DNA of 58,885 nt from CAZDHT01 sp964505325 (GCA_964505325.1 CAZDHT010000003.1:1-58885), one strand, 5' to 3'; shown: positions 7,230 through 16,806, numbered from the stretch's first letter. Program-made: numbers and translations. The notes: generated by a model from the letters alone, not told the origin.

Positions 7230-7688
7230 TTGCCGCCGTTCTCCGGGAAGTCCTTTACCACCCGAGACGACAAGAACCGAATCATAATCCCCGCCAAGAT
7301 GCGAAAAGCCGGCGGCCCGCAGGGCCACGAAGGATATTACGTCACCCGGGGGATCGACGAGTGCATCGTCGTCCAGACCGTCGCCAGGTTTGAAGAGGTC
7401 AGCGCCGCATCTGCCGACACGCGGGTACGACAGACGGAGGCCGGCAGACGGCTGGAGCGCGAGATCTACTCCAACGCGGACTTCGCCAAGTGTGACGGGC
7501 AAGGACGCCTGCTGCTGCCCGCGGCGCTGCTGGAGGACCTGGGCATCGGGAAGGAGGTCGTGATCGCCGGGGTGAACGATCGGATCGAGGTGTGGGATCG
7601 GGTCAAGTGGGAAGAGGACAGGAAGAAGTCCAAGCCCGACATCGGAAAGAACGCCGAAAAGGTTTTCGACCGACCCGGACAGGCGTAG
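7230..7688 (+). CDS. mraZ: Transcriptional regulator MraZ
   Basis: The 152-residue protein starts at TTG 7230 behind GGAGGAGG. Two SpoVT-AbrB-like swapped-hairpin modules are visible. The first (about 7-55) has DDKNRIIIPAKMR, and the second (about 75-125) has FAKCDGQGRLLLPAALLEDLGI. MraZ forms a ring and binds repeats ahead of its own gene, repressing or tuning the division/cell-wall operon. It heads the cluster and is followed 6 nt later by rsmH, the classical order. The charged tail after residue 125 is longer than the core fold needs. Confidence 0.92.
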   Translation: MPPFSGKSFTTRDDKNRIIIPAKMRKAGGPQGHEGYYVTRGIDECIVVQTVARFEEVSAASADTRVRQTEAGRRLEREIYSNADFAKCDGQGRLLLPAALLEDLGIGKEVVIAGVNDRIEVWDRVKWEEDRKKSKPDIGKNAEKVFDRPGQA

Positions 7689-7694
7689 CGTGCA

Positions 7695-8594
7695 GTGGCC
7701 GATGTACCCCATCGCCCGGTCTTGCTCGAGGAAGTGTGCGAAATCCTCCGCCCCGCGCCGGGCAGGTGCTATCTGGACTGCACCGTGGGCGGCGGCGGAA
7801 TGGCGGAAAGAATTCTGGCTCTTTCTCAACCGGATGGGAAGCTGATCGGACTCGACCGCGACCCGGCGGCTCTGGCCGTCGCGGCTGGGAGGCTCGAGAA
7901 GTTCGGCGAGCGGGTCACGCTGGTCCACGCGAACTTCGCGGACGCAGCGAGGGTGCTCGTCGAGAATGGCACCAAAAAGGTGCACGGACTCGTTGCTGAT
8001 CTTGGTCTTTCGTCCCTGCAACTCGACGCCCCCGACCGTGGGTTCTCGTTCCGGCACGCCGACGCGCCGCTGGACATGAGGGCCGACCCGACGTCCGGCA
8101 AGACCGCGGCCCAACTGATCGCGCGCGCTTCCGAGGGCGAACTCGCCGACGTCATCTGGAAACTGGGTGACGAGCGTCGCGCCCGCCGGATCGCACGCGC
8201 CATCTGCCGCGAACGCCAACGCCGCCCCATCGAGACCGCGGGCCAGCTCGTTGCCATCATTCAACGGGCAGTTGGCCCACGCCGATCCCGGATCCATCCC
8301 GCGACTCGCACGTTCCTCGCGATCCGGACATGGACCAACCGTGAGCTGCAGGACCTCGAAGAGTTGCTCACATCGGCGAAGGACATCGTGGAACCCGGCG
8401 CGCGGGCCCTGATCCTCAGCTTCCAATCGAATGAGGACCGTATCGCAAAGACGGTGTTCCGCAACCAGGCGCGCGAAGGCGTCTGGGAGATCCTCACCAA
8501 GCGGCCGCTGATGCCGACCGCAGAGGAGATTCGGGCGAACCCGCGGGCGCGGAGCGCCAAACTGCGAGCGGTTCAGAGGAAAGGTCTCATGTGA
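7695..8594 (+). CDS. rsmH: 16S rRNA (cytosine(1402)-N4)-methyltransferase RsmH
   Basis: The 299-residue protein (GTG start) has the RsmH opening HRPVLLEEVCEIL, the SAM-binding YLDCTVGGGGMAERIL, the LVADLGLSSLQLD motif and RGFSFR. The inserted helical domain and a final motif with RAQR-like basic residues (RARSAKLRAVQR) follow. It methylates N4 of C1402 in 16S rRNA together with RsmI. The length is usual for the family. It sits between mraZ and ftsI; the ftsL gene normally found after rsmH is not visible in the 49-nt gap. Confidence 0.93.
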   Translation: MADVPHRPVLLEEVCEILRPAPGRCYLDCTVGGGGMAERILALSQPDGKLIGLDRDPAALAVAAGRLEKFGERVTLVHANFADAARVLVENGTKKVHGLVADLGLSSLQLDAPDRGFSFRHADAPLDMRADPTSGKTAAQLIARASEGELADVIWKLGDERRARRIARAICRERQRRPIETAGQLVAIIQRAVGPRRSRIHPATRTFLAIRTWTNRELQDLEELLTSAKDIVEPGARALILSFQSNEDRIAKTVFRNQAREGVWEILTKRPLMPTAEEIRANPRARSAKLRAVQRKGLM

Positions 8595-8643
8595 GTGACG
8601 GCATCGGGCGGCCGACACGGCCGCCGCAGGAGTGGGAGGCTTG

Positions 8644-10635
8644 ATGGTACGCGAGTCGCAACCTGGCCGGTTGAAAATTGGACTGCTGTTCCCGCTGTTC
8701 CTCGCCGGCGTAGCGGTGCTCGTCGGCCGCCTCTACAACATCCAGATCCAGAACCACGAGTTCCTCGTCGAACTGGCCAGAAAGCAGAGCGAGACCACGG
8801 TCAAAATCCCCGCGGTGCGCGGAACGATCTGTGACCGCAACGGCGTCCCCCTCGCCTTTAGCCTCAAGACGCCCGCCATCTTCGCCGATCCCGGCATCGT
8901 GGCCGTCCCCGCCAAGATACGCAGGTGGCTCCCGAACCTCCTCGGCGTGCCGCGGCCGACGTTCAAGAAGTTGCTCATGTCCCGTCGCGACATCCGGGAT
9001 GCGGTGAACGACCCCACTTTGGAGCGCACGGTGCACGTCGTCAAGGAACTGGCGAAGTTCCTGCGCGTGCCGGAGAACGCTCTGCTGGTCCGCCTCCGTT
9101 CGGCGGTCGACGACCGGATCGCCGAGGCCGCCCGCAAAGCCTCCCCTGTGCTCGGCCTCCCCGAGGCGGGCCTGCGCCGGGCCCTCTCGCGAGAACGGCG
9201 CTTCGTCTGGCTGAAGCGTCCGGCGGACAAGGCGTGCGCCCGCGAGATCGAGGGCCTCCGGATCCGGGGCATCTGCGTCCGATACGAACACCGGCGGACG
9301 ACCGCGAAGGGGATGAGCATCGGCCAGTGGCTGGGGATCGTGAGCGCCGAGGGCCGCGGACTGGAGGGCCTCGAACTCCTCTTCGACCGGCCGCTCCGAG
9401 GGAGCCCCGGCCTAGCCCGCTTGAGGCGAGATGGCCGCGGCAAGAGAATCGCCGATTCCGCCGAGCCGACCATTCCGCCCCGCCACGGGTGCAAGCTGCA
9501 CCTGACCATCGACTCACGCATCCAGCCGATCGTGGACGCAGAGCTGGAGAACGTGTACTCCGAGTTCTCTCCCGTGTCGGCATCCGCTGTCGTAATGGAG
9601 CCATCCACCGGCCGCATCCTGGCGATGGGTTCCGCTCCCGGCCTCGACGTCTCGACGATGCGAGAAATGGGCCGCGACGAACTGCGCCGGCGCCTCCGCA
9701 ACCACGTGGTCCAGAGCGTGTATGAGTACGGAAGCACATTCAAGCCCTTCGTGGCGGCCGCCGCCATCGACCTCCGCCTCGTCACCCCCGAGTCCCGGAT
9801 CCACTGCGAGAACGGCCGGTGGGTGTACCGGAAGCGGCGGCTGCACGATCACCACCCGTACGGCGTGATGTCGATCACCGACATCATCGTCCACTCCAGC
9901 AACATCGGCGCCGCCAAGCTGGGGCTGCTGCTCGGCAACGAGCGCCTGCGGCAGTACGTCCTGCTCTATCACTTCGGAAAGAAACTGGGCATCAGGCTAC
10001 CCGCCGAAGAACCGGGCCTGGTCACGCCGCTGCCGCGCTGGACGTACTTCACGACCACCTCCGTTCCGATCGGTCAGGAGATCGCCGGGACTCCCCTTCA
10101 GCTCGTCACCGCGTTCTGCGCGCTGGTGAACGGCGGCCGGCTGATGCAGCCGTACATCGTCGAGTGCATTGAAGACCCGAACACAGGCAACATGCCCCCG
10201 CGGACCCCGCTCGAACTCGGGCGAATAATCAGCCCCGAGACCTCGGCCAAGATGCGGCACATCCTGGGACAGGTGGTCGAGCGCGGCACGGGCAAAGTGC
10301 TGCGCGGCTGCAAGTACCCCATCGGCGGAAAGACCGGGACGGCGCAGGTCGCCGATCCGGCGGGCGGGTACTCGGACAAGTACCTTGCGTCGTTCGTCGG
10401 GTTCGCGCCCGTCAATCAGCCGAAGATCTGCGTGCTCGTCATGGTCGATCAGCCGCAGGGCGGCCGGTACTACGGCGGCCAGGTCGCCGCGCCCGCGGTC
10501 GGACACATCATCGAGAAGTCCCTGGCCATACTGGACTCGGTCTCCGACGCCACCGCCGGTCTCCCCGAGTCGGAGCGCCCAGACAGCCCCATCCGTCTGG
10601 GGCACACCCCGGTAGTGGCCGTGAGCGAAAGGTAG
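8644..10635 (+). CDS. ftsI: Peptidoglycan D,D-transpeptidase FtsI (penicillin-binding protein, class B)
   Basis: The 663-residue protein is taken from ATG 8644, with GGAGGC four bases upstream. A GTG 12 nt earlier has poorer spacing. One N-terminal membrane helix (about 10-30) is followed by the dimerisation domain starting with VRGTICDRNG. The transpeptidase domain has all three catalytic motifs: STFK at 364-367, SSN at 418-420 and KTGT at 563-566. It crosslinks septal peptidoglycan with FtsW. It is somewhat longer than typical FtsI because of an extended region between about 75 and 200. No PASTA domain is present. Confidence 0.92.
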   Translation: MVRESQPGRLKIGLLFPLFLAGVAVLVGRLYNIQIQNHEFLVELARKQSETTVKIPAVRGTICDRNGVPLAFSLKTPAIFADPGIVAVPAKIRRWLPNLLGVPRPTFKKLLMSRRDIRDAVNDPTLERTVHVVKELAKFLRVPENALLVRLRSAVDDRIAEAARKASPVLGLPEAGLRRALSRERRFVWLKRPADKACAREIEGLRIRGICVRYEHRRTTAKGMSIGQWLGIVSAEGRGLEGLELLFDRPLRGSPGLARLRRDGRGKRIADSAEPTIPPRHGCKLHLTIDSRIQPIVDAELENVYSEFSPVSASAVVMEPSTGRILAMGSAPGLDVSTMREMGRDELRRRLRNHVVQSVYEYGSTFKPFVAAAAIDLRLVTPESRIHCENGRWVYRKRRLHDHHPYGVMSITDIIVHSSNIGAAKLGLLLGNERLRQYVLLYHFGKKLGIRLPAEEPGLVTPLPRWTYFTTTSVPIGQEIAGTPLQLVTAFCALVNGGRLMQPYIVECIEDPNTGNMPPRTPLELGRIISPETSAKMRHILGQVVERGTGKVLRGCKYPIGGKTGTAQVADPAGGYSDKYLASFVGFAPVNQPKICVLVMVDQPQGGRYYGGQVAAPAVGHIIEKSLAILDSVSDATAGLPESERPDSPIRLGHTPVVAVSER

Positions 10636-10661
10636 GCGGCACCAACCAACGGAGGGAACAG

Positions 10662-12170
10662 GTGAAGCTGAGAGAATTCCTGCCGGTCTTGTGCGGCACC
10701 GCGGGAGACCGGCTCAAATGCGCGACATTTGAAGACCTGGAGATCAGTGCGATTGTCAACGACTCGCGCCGCGCGAAACCCTGCTGCATGTTCGTCGCCC
10801 TGCGCGGCTTGCAGACCGACGGGCACAACTTCATCCCCAACGCGGTCCGCGCCGGAGCGTCGGTGGTCGTGTCCGAGCGCCAGGTCCCGCTCGGTGACGG
10901 CGTCCTCCATTTCGTGCTGGACGATGCGCGAAGCAAGCTGGCGGCACTGGCCGCGATCTTCCACGGCAACCCGACCGCCGAACTGCACGTCACGGGCATC
11001 ACCGGCACCAACGGGAAAACCACCACCAGCTTCCGAATGAAAGCCATCCTCGAAGCCGCCGGCCACCCCACGGGCCTGCTGGGCACCATCGCATACCGGA
11101 TCCGGAGCCGGAACATCCCGGCGAAGAATACTACCCCGGACAGCCTCGACATCCAGGACCTGTTCGCGCAGATGGTGGAGACGGGCACCACGCACGCGGT
11201 GGTCGAGGTCTCGTCCCACGCGCTCGCCTTGCACCGCGTCTGCAACGTCGACTTCAACGTCGGCGTGTTCACCTGCCTCTCCGACCACGAGCACCTCGAT
11301 TTCCACCTCACGTTCGAGAACTACCGCGACGCGAAGGGGCGGATGCTCGAGATGCTGCCGCGCGGCGCCGTCGCGGTGATCAACGCGGACGACGAACACG
11401 GCGCGTACATGGCCGAACGCGTCTCTGACGGGTGCGAGACGCTGTGGTTCGGAACGGCCCCAAAGGCGGACGTGACGGCCGAGGTCCTCGCGATGGACAT
11501 GACGCACACCGACTACCGTCTCGACACGCCGGCGGGGAGCGCCGAGGTCCACTCCTCGTTCGTCGGCCGGTTCAACGTGATGAACGACCTGGCCGCAGCG
11601 GCTGCCGCGCACACGGCGGGGGTCGGGCTGGACCACATCGTGGCAGGCCTCGAGCGCAGGGAATGCGTGCCCGGACGCCTGGAACGAATCCCCGCGCCCG
11701 GGTTCTGCCCGCTGGTCGACTACGCCCACAACCAGGGGGCGCTGCAATCGGTGCTCGAAACGATCCGGGCGCTGGCGACGAGACGGATCATCATCGTATT
11801 CGGCGCCGGCGGGGATCGGGACCGCAGCAAGCGGCCGAAGATGGGCGAAGTCGCCCAGGAATACTGCGACCTGATCTTCCTGACCGCCGACAACTCGCGA
11901 AGCGAAGATACCCTGCGGATCATCAGCGAGATCCAACTGGGGATGAACGGTTCCAAGCCGACCCACGTGGTCCCCGACCGGGAACTGGCCATCCGGGCGG
12001 CTGTGGACGCCGCCGAGCCCGGGGACGTGCTCCTCGTGGCGGGCAAGGGACACGAGAGTTATCAGACGATCGGACAAGTCAAGACCCCGTTCGACGATCG
12101 CGAGGTGCTGCGCAGCGCCGTCGCCGAATGCGATCCAGCGCAGCCGGCCGTCGTTCAATCCGAGGCGTAA
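10662..12170 (+). CDS. murE: UDP-MurNAc-L-Ala-D-Glu:meso-diaminopimelate ligase MurE
   Basis: The 502-residue protein (GTG start, GGAGGG site) carries the Mur-ligase P-loop GTNGKT at 115-120, the EVSSHALALHRV segment, the central-domain NADDEHG and the C-terminal LVDYAHNQGAL. The residue-selecting loop reads DNSR (410-413). The canonical mDAP-type motif is DNPR, so the arginine that contacts mDAP is kept but proline is replaced. It adds the third amino acid to the peptidoglycan precursor in the cytoplasm. The gene is 26 nt after ftsI and 3 nt before murF. Confidence 0.92.
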   Translation: MKLREFLPVLCGTAGDRLKCATFEDLEISAIVNDSRRAKPCCMFVALRGLQTDGHNFIPNAVRAGASVVVSERQVPLGDGVLHFVLDDARSKLAALAAIFHGNPTAELHVTGITGTNGKTTTSFRMKAILEAAGHPTGLLGTIAYRIRSRNIPAKNTTPDSLDIQDLFAQMVETGTTHAVVEVSSHALALHRVCNVDFNVGVFTCLSDHEHLDFHLTFENYRDAKGRMLEMLPRGAVAVINADDEHGAYMAERVSDGCETLWFGTAPKADVTAEVLAMDMTHTDYRLDTPAGSAEVHSSFVGRFNVMNDLAAAAAAHTAGVGLDHIVAGLERRECVPGRLERIPAPGFCPLVDYAHNQGALQSVLETIRALATRRIIIVFGAGGDRDRSKRPKMGEVAQEYCDLIFLTADNSRSEDTLRIISEIQLGMNGSKPTHVVPDRELAIRAAVDAAEPGDVLLVAGKGHESYQTIGQVKTPFDDREVLRSAVAECDPAQPAVVQSEA

Positions 12171-12173
12171 TCG

Positions 12174-13688
12174 ATGGTGACCATGACTCTGCGAACAGTG
12201 AAGAAGGCGACCGAGGGGAAAATCCTGCGCGGCAAACCCAACCAGGAACTCACCGGAATATCGACCGACACGCGAACGCTCACGCCGGGCGACCTGTTCT
12301 TTGCGATCCAAGGCGAACGGCATGACGCGCACGGCTTCCTGCCCGATGCGGCCAGGCTCGGGGCCGGCGCGGCGGTGGTCCACAGGAAGGGCGCGGCGCA
12401 GAGCGTACCCGACCTCCCGCTGGTGATGGTGCGCGACACCACACGGGCATTGGGCGACCTGGCGCACTGGCACCGCAAGCAGTATCCCGCCACCGTCATC
12501 GCGATCTCCGGCAGCAACGGGAAGTCAACCACCAAGGACATGCTCTTTCACATCCTCGACGGCGTGCTGCCGACGGCCCGGTCCATCAAGAGCTACAACA
12601 ACGCCATCGGGGTGCCGTTGACGCTGTTCCAGATCCGGCCGACACATGTGTTTGCCGTGGTCGAGATGGGCACCAATTCCCCGGGCGAGATCGCGCGGCT
12701 GTGCGAGATCGCGGATCCTGTGGTCGGGCTCTTGACCAACGTGAGCGGAACGCACCTCGAACGGCTGGGCAGCGAGGAGGGCGTTGCCCGCGAGAAATCC
12801 GTGCTCCTGAAACACACCGCCTGGCGGGAAGGCGCGTTCTACAACGCCGACGACTACTGGTCCCGCGAGATCGCCAAGAAGACCAAGGGCACGCTCAGCT
12901 CATTCGGCATTGACAACCGGGCCGAGCTGCGCGCCTTCAAGCCCCACTCGTACGCGAGCGGCATCAGCTTCAAGGTGCGGAACGGAGGCCCCCGCATCCA
13001 CATCCCCATCGCGGGCCAGCACAACGCCATGAACGCGCTGGCCGCCATCGCCGTGGCGCGGAAGCAGGGCATCGACTGGACAACCATCGCCGAGCGGCTC
13101 GCCACCTTCAAGCTGCCGTCGATGCGGATGGAACTGAGCACGCACTCGGGCGTCACGATCGTGAACGACGCGTACAACTCGAATCCCGTCTCGCTCGAGG
13201 CGGCGGCGAAAACGCTGCACGACATGCAATGCCGGGGCAGAAGGATTCTGGTGGTCGCCGACATGCTCGAGCTCGGCGAGCGGTCGGTGGAAGCGCACCG
13301 CAACCTGGGCGAGATCATCGCCGCCTTTGAGTTCGACNNNNNNNNNNACTACCTGCTGGGCATCGGGCCGAACACGTCTGAACTGCTGGGTTCGGCCGCC
13401 GAGCACGGGATGAGCGAAGACGAACTGCTCCTCGCGGGCTCCAAGCAGCAACTGGCCCAAGCACTGCTCGATTTGCTGGAGCCCGGTGACGTAGTCCTGT
13501 TCAAGGGCTCACGGAGCATGAAGCTGGAGGAAGTGGTCGAACAGGTCCAGAACGGGTTGGGCGCCGTGGACAGACGAGAGCCGGAGGTCCCGGCGTTTGA
13601 GCCGTACTTGGCGGCGCCGGTTGGGGAAGACGACAAACGCGCCGCCGGAGCCCGCGAAGGCTCTCCGGTCGGGCGCATGGTGGGGTAA
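12174..13688 (+). CDS. murF: UDP-MurNAc-tripeptide:D-Ala-D-Ala ligase MurF (contains an assembly gap)
   Basis: About 504 residues, with the ISTDTR N-terminal motif, the P-loop SGSNGKSTTK, the FxIxxxGxHN-like HIPIAGQHNAMN and the C-terminal NDAYNSNPVSLEAA. Ten N at 13338-13347 lie in the C-terminal domain. The frame happens to stay open across them, but the real gap length is unknown. ATG 12174 is used; ATG 12183 is an alternative start. MurF attaches D-Ala-D-Ala to complete the pentapeptide. The tail after about residue 470 is unusually long and low in conserved features. In most clusters mraY and murD follow; here a sigma factor does. Confidence 0.88.
   Translation: MVTMTLRTVKKATEGKILRGKPNQELTGISTDTRTLTPGDLFFAIQGERHDAHGFLPDAARLGAGAAVVHRKGAAQSVPDLPLVMVRDTTRALGDLAHWHRKQYPATVIAISGSNGKSTTKDMLFHILDGVLPTARSIKSYNNAIGVPLTLFQIRPTHVFAVVEMGTNSPGEIARLCEIADPVVGLLTNVSGTHLERLGSEEGVAREKSVLLKHTAWREGAFYNADDYWSREIAKKTKGTLSSFGIDNRAELRAFKPHSYASGISFKVRNGGPRIHIPIAGQHNAMNALAAIAVARKQGIDWTTIAERLATFKLPSMRMELSTHSGVTIVNDAYNSNPVSLEAAAKTLHDMQCRGRRILVVADMLELGERSVEAHRNLGEIIAAFEFDXXXXYLLGIGPNTSELLGSAAEHGMSEDELLLAGSKQQLAQALLDLLEPGDVVLFKGSRSMKLEEVVEQVQNGLGAVDRREPEVPAFEPYLAAPVGEDDKRAAGAREGSPVGRMVG
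13338..13347. other. Assembly gap (10 N) inside murF
   Basis: A run of exactly ten N is a scaffold placeholder, not a measured length. The murF frame downstream continues only by coincidence of the placeholder size. Confidence 0.99.
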
Positions 13689-13711
13689 TTCCTGACAGGG
13701 AGGTAGAGAAC

Positions 13712-14521
13712 ATGAATTCCCGGACATCGGTTGACGCCTCGGAAGCCAAGCTGCACACGCGACGGAAGCGCTCAAGAACGGATCACTACGACCAGTTGTG
13801 GGAGTTGTACATCCAGAAGCGCGACATCGAAACGCGCAACGCTTTGATCGAGGCGTACATCCCCATCGTCAGGCGGGAGGCGCAGAAGGTCGCGACGGCG
13901 CTGTCCCATGTCGTCAGCGTCCAGGAACTGGAGAGCGCCGGGACGCTTGGCTTGATCGACTGCATCGACAACTTCGACCCCGGGCAGGGGTTCAAGTTTG
14001 TGACCTTCTGCACGCCGCGTGTCCGCGGGGCCATGCTGGATGACCTCCGGTCGTGGGATTGGACGCCGCGCGCCACCCGGGCCAAGCTGAACAAGCTGGA
14101 ACGCGCCGTCAAGAAGCTGGAGAGCGAGTCCGGCCAGGCGCCCAACGACAAGGAGATCGCCGAGGAGATGGGCATGTCTGAGGAGGAGGCGCGCAAGCTG
14201 GTCGCCACCAAGAGCCGGACGCTCGTCTCGCTGGACGCGCCGATCGCGCACTGGGCGCAGAACGACGGCTCCGCTAACGATCCGCCCTCGGCAATACTGG
14301 AGGACAAGCGGGAGACCGACCCGGCGCACCATCTGCAGAAGAAGGAGATCGCCGAGATCGTGCGAAAAATGCTCGACGAGACCGAACTCCTGGTGGTCAC
14401 GCTGTACTACTACGAGCAGTTCAACCTGCGCGAGATCGGCGAGGTGCTCAGGCTGACAGAGTCTCGCATCTGCCAGATCCGCGGGGAGATCGTAGAGAGG
14501 CTCCGGAAGCGATTTGCCTGA
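13712..14521 (+). CDS. RNA polymerase sigma factor, FliA/WhiG (sigma-28) type
   Basis: The 269-residue protein has ATG 13712 behind GGGAGG. Region 2 is clear: LIEAYIPIVRREAQKVA, then ELESAGTLGLIDCIDNFD and FKFVTFCTPRVRGAMLDDLRSWDWTPR, the last being diagnostic of the FliA/WhiG class. Region 3 (NDKEIAEEMGMSEEEARKLV) and region 4 with a C-terminal helix-turn-helix (LREIGEVLRLTESRICQIR) complete it. The gene is embedded in the wall-synthesis operon, 23 nt after murF and 15 nt before ftsW, exactly where mraY-murD usually sit. A role in motility or in a morphogenesis regulon cannot be decided; no flagellar genes are in the window. Confidence 0.9.
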   Translation: MNSRTSVDASEAKLHTRRKRSRTDHYDQLWELYIQKRDIETRNALIEAYIPIVRREAQKVATALSHVVSVQELESAGTLGLIDCIDNFDPGQGFKFVTFCTPRVRGAMLDDLRSWDWTPRATRAKLNKLERAVKKLESESGQAPNDKEIAEEMGMSEEEARKLVATKSRTLVSLDAPIAHWAQNDGSANDPPSAILEDKRETDPAHHLQKKEIAEIVRKMLDETELLVVTLYYYEQFNLREIGEVLRLTESRICQIRGEIVERLRKRFA

Positions 14522-14536
14522 GGGAGACGAAGAAGT

Positions 14537-15661
14537 ATGCGTAACAGGGAGATCATCATCGGCTGCGTCGCGACGCTGATGCTGACCGGGCTGGTGATGG
14601 TCTACAGCAACACGGCGGTGTCGTGCGGCACCCACCCGCTGATGAACAGGTTCTTGCTCAGGCAGATCGCAGCGGTTGTGATCTCCGTTGCGGCGATCGC
14701 GGTCTTCGCGCACGTCGACTATCACTGGCTGGCGCGGTACAGCCGGATCTTCGTGCTGCTGACCCTGGCCGGGCTGGCCGCCCTGCTCGTCTTCGGGACC
14801 CGCCAGAACGCCGCGAAGCGATGGCTCCGGCTCGGCCCGTTGAGTCTTCAGATATCGGAGTTCGCGAAGATCGTCATTATCCTGTACGTGGCCGGATTCG
14901 TCAGCCGGAAGCACGAGATACTGCGCGACTTCAGGCGCGGCTTCGTGCCGCCGGTGATCGTGTTGGGGGTGACGTTCGGGCTCATCATGCTCCAGCCCGA
15001 TTTCGGTACGGCGGTGCTGATCGCCGCGGTGGCGATGACCATGCTGCTCGTGTCCGGCGTTCGATGGAAGCACGTGGCGCCGCTGGCCGCGACGGCCGCC
15101 CCCATCCTGCTCGTTCTCCTGCGGATGAAGGAGTACCGCTGGCAGAGGCTCATCGTGTTCATCAACCCGTGGGCCGATCCGCAGGGCGCCGGATACCACG
15201 TGTGCCAGTCGCTCATCGCGCTCGGCAGCGGCGGGCTGACCGGCGTCGGCCCGGGACGCGGCCTCCAGAAACTTGGCTTCCTGCCGGAGGCCGAGACCGA
15301 CTTCGTCTTCGCGGTGTTCGGCATGGAGCACGGGTTCGTCGGGTGTGTCCTGCTGATCGCCGTGTTTGCGGCGCTGGTCTACGCCGGGCTCCGCGTCGCC
15401 AGGGCGGCGCCCGACGTGCTGGGCGCGCTGCTCGCGGTCGGGATCACCGTCCTGATCGGCTCCCAGATGCTCATCAACATCGGCGTGGCCGCCTCGGCCA
15501 TGCCGACCAAGGGAATCTCGCTCCCGCTGGTCAGTTTCGGCGGGTCGTCGATCCTGGCGCTGTCGATCGGCATCGGCATGCTGCTCAACGTCTCGCGGCA
15601 CAGCCCGAGCGAGAGCATGCTGTACGTGCGGGGCGCCACGCGGAAAGAGGTGCGGAAATGA
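14537..15661 (+). CDS. ftsW: Septal peptidoglycan glycosyltransferase FtsW (SEDS family)
   Basis: The 374-residue polytopic membrane protein has about ten hydrophobic helices. SEDS landmarks are NAAKRWLRLGPLSLQISEFAK, where the usual QPSEFAK proline is Ile. The large extracytoplasmic segment INPWADPQGAGYHVCQSLIALGSGG then GVGPGRGLQKLGFLPEAETDF follows. The C-terminal GISLPLVSFGGSS completes the signature. It polymerises lipid II at the septum together with FtsI. The stop overlaps the murG start (ATGA). Confidence 0.92.
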   Translation: MRNREIIIGCVATLMLTGLVMVYSNTAVSCGTHPLMNRFLLRQIAAVVISVAAIAVFAHVDYHWLARYSRIFVLLTLAGLAALLVFGTRQNAAKRWLRLGPLSLQISEFAKIVIILYVAGFVSRKHEILRDFRRGFVPPVIVLGVTFGLIMLQPDFGTAVLIAAVAMTMLLVSGVRWKHVAPLAATAAPILLVLLRMKEYRWQRLIVFINPWADPQGAGYHVCQSLIALGSGGLTGVGPGRGLQKLGFLPEAETDFVFAVFGMEHGFVGCVLLIAVFAALVYAGLRVARAAPDVLGALLAVGITVLIGSQMLINIGVAASAMPTKGISLPLVSFGGSSILALSIGIGMLLNVSRHSPSESMLYVRGATRKEVRK

Positions 15662-16806
15662 AAGTCCTGTTCGCCGGCGGAGTGACCGGCGGCCACATTG
15701 CACCGGGTGTCGCGCTCGCGGAAAGGGTCCTTCGGGTCCACCCCGGGTCCGAGGTCCTTTTCGCGAGCGTGGCCAATGAGGTCGAGGAGCGGATGATCGC
15801 CCGCCGTGGTCTTGCTCTGACCAAGATAGCGGAGCGCCCGACGGGCCGGGCCGCCGCGGCGCTGGGCATACCGCGCGCCTGGCTCAGGGCGCGGCGATTG
15901 TTCGCCTCATTCCGGCCCGACGTCGTCGTGGGCCTCGGCGCCGGCGCATCGCTGGGCCCGGCGATCGCCGCCATCACGAGCAGGAGGCCCCTGGTGCTGT
16001 TGGAGCAAAACGCGGTCCCGGGCCGGACAAACCGCTGGCTCGCGTCGCGGGCCGCTCAGGTCTGCTGCCAGTGGGAATGCGCCGCCCGGAAGCTGGGCGG
16101 CCGGGCGAAGCCCACCGGCAACCCGGTGCGGAGCGAGATCCTCGAAGCGCGAACGCTGGACCGGGCCGAGTCGAGGAAGTTCTTCAAGCTCGACCCGGAT
16201 GTCCCCACGCTGCTGGTAATGGGCGGCAGCCAGGGCGCGCACGCGATCAACATGGTCATGATAGAAGCCGCCGGGCGCCTCGCCGGCGAGAAGATCCAGG
16301 TCATCCATGCCGCCGGGCAGGCCGACAGCCCGACGGTCTTTCACGCGTATCGGGCCGCTGCGCTGGCGGCGCACGTGTCGAGCTTTCTGGAGATGATGCA
16401 CCTCGCGTATGCCGCCGCCGACCTGGCCATCTCGCGCGCCGGCGCGACCTCCATCGCGGAGCTCGCCGTCGCAGGGCTCCCGGCGATCCTCGTGCCCTAT
16501 CCGTACGCCAAGGACGACCACCAGCGGGCCAACGGGCGCGGCGTAGCCGAGCAGGGCTGGGGCGTGATGGTCGATCAGGCCGACCTCGGTGCGAAGGGCG
16601 TCGCAGAGCTGATCAAAGCGATGCTGGCGGACCGAGCGAAGCTGAGCGCGATGAGGCAGGCGGCCCTCGCATCGGCGTGTGAGGACGCGGACGAGGTCAT
16701 CGTCAAGACCCTGCACACGCTGGCCTCGGGCGCCGAGGAAGCAGTCACGGAAGATGCGGAGAAATTCCCGGCCGGCGAAGCCGCGGTGACAGAAGGCGCA
16801 GACTGA
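15658..16806 (+). CDS. murG: UDP-GlcNAc:undecaprenyl-PP-MurNAc-pentapeptide GlcNAc transferase MurG
   Basis: The 382-residue GT28 glycosyltransferase starts at ATG 15658, overlapping the ftsW stop. An earlier in-frame start lies inside ftsW. Two Rossmann halves are seen: the N-terminal GGVTGGHIAPGVALAE lipid-binding loop, and the C-terminal MGGSQGAHAIN with SRAGATSIAELAVAGLPAILVPYPYAKDDHQ for UDP-GlcNAc. It converts lipid I to lipid II at the inner face of the membrane. The last 25 residues are an acidic Ala/Glu-rich tail that most MurG proteins lack. Confidence 0.93.
   Translation: MKVLFAGGVTGGHIAPGVALAERVLRVHPGSEVLFASVANEVEERMIARRGLALTKIAERPTGRAAAALGIPRAWLRARRLFASFRPDVVVGLGAGASLGPAIAAITSRRPLVLLEQNAVPGRTNRWLASRAAQVCCQWECAARKLGGRAKPTGNPVRSEILEARTLDRAESRKFFKLDPDVPTLLVMGGSQGAHAINMVMIEAAGRLAGEKIQVIHAAGQADSPTVFHAYRAAALAAHVSSFLEMMHLAYAAADLAISRAGATSIAELAVAGLPAILVPYPYAKDDHQRANGRGVAEQGWGVMVDQADLGAKGVAELIKAMLADRAKLSAMRQAALASACEDADEVIVKTLHTLASGAEEAVTEDAEKFPAGEAAVTEGAD

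Noticed and set aside
10470..12473. Very long minus-strand open frame opposite murE/murF
   Set aside because: It is the antisense shadow of high-GC coding DNA. It has low complexity (His, Arg, Gly, Asp, Val rich) and no motif, while the plus strand encodes clear Mur ligases.
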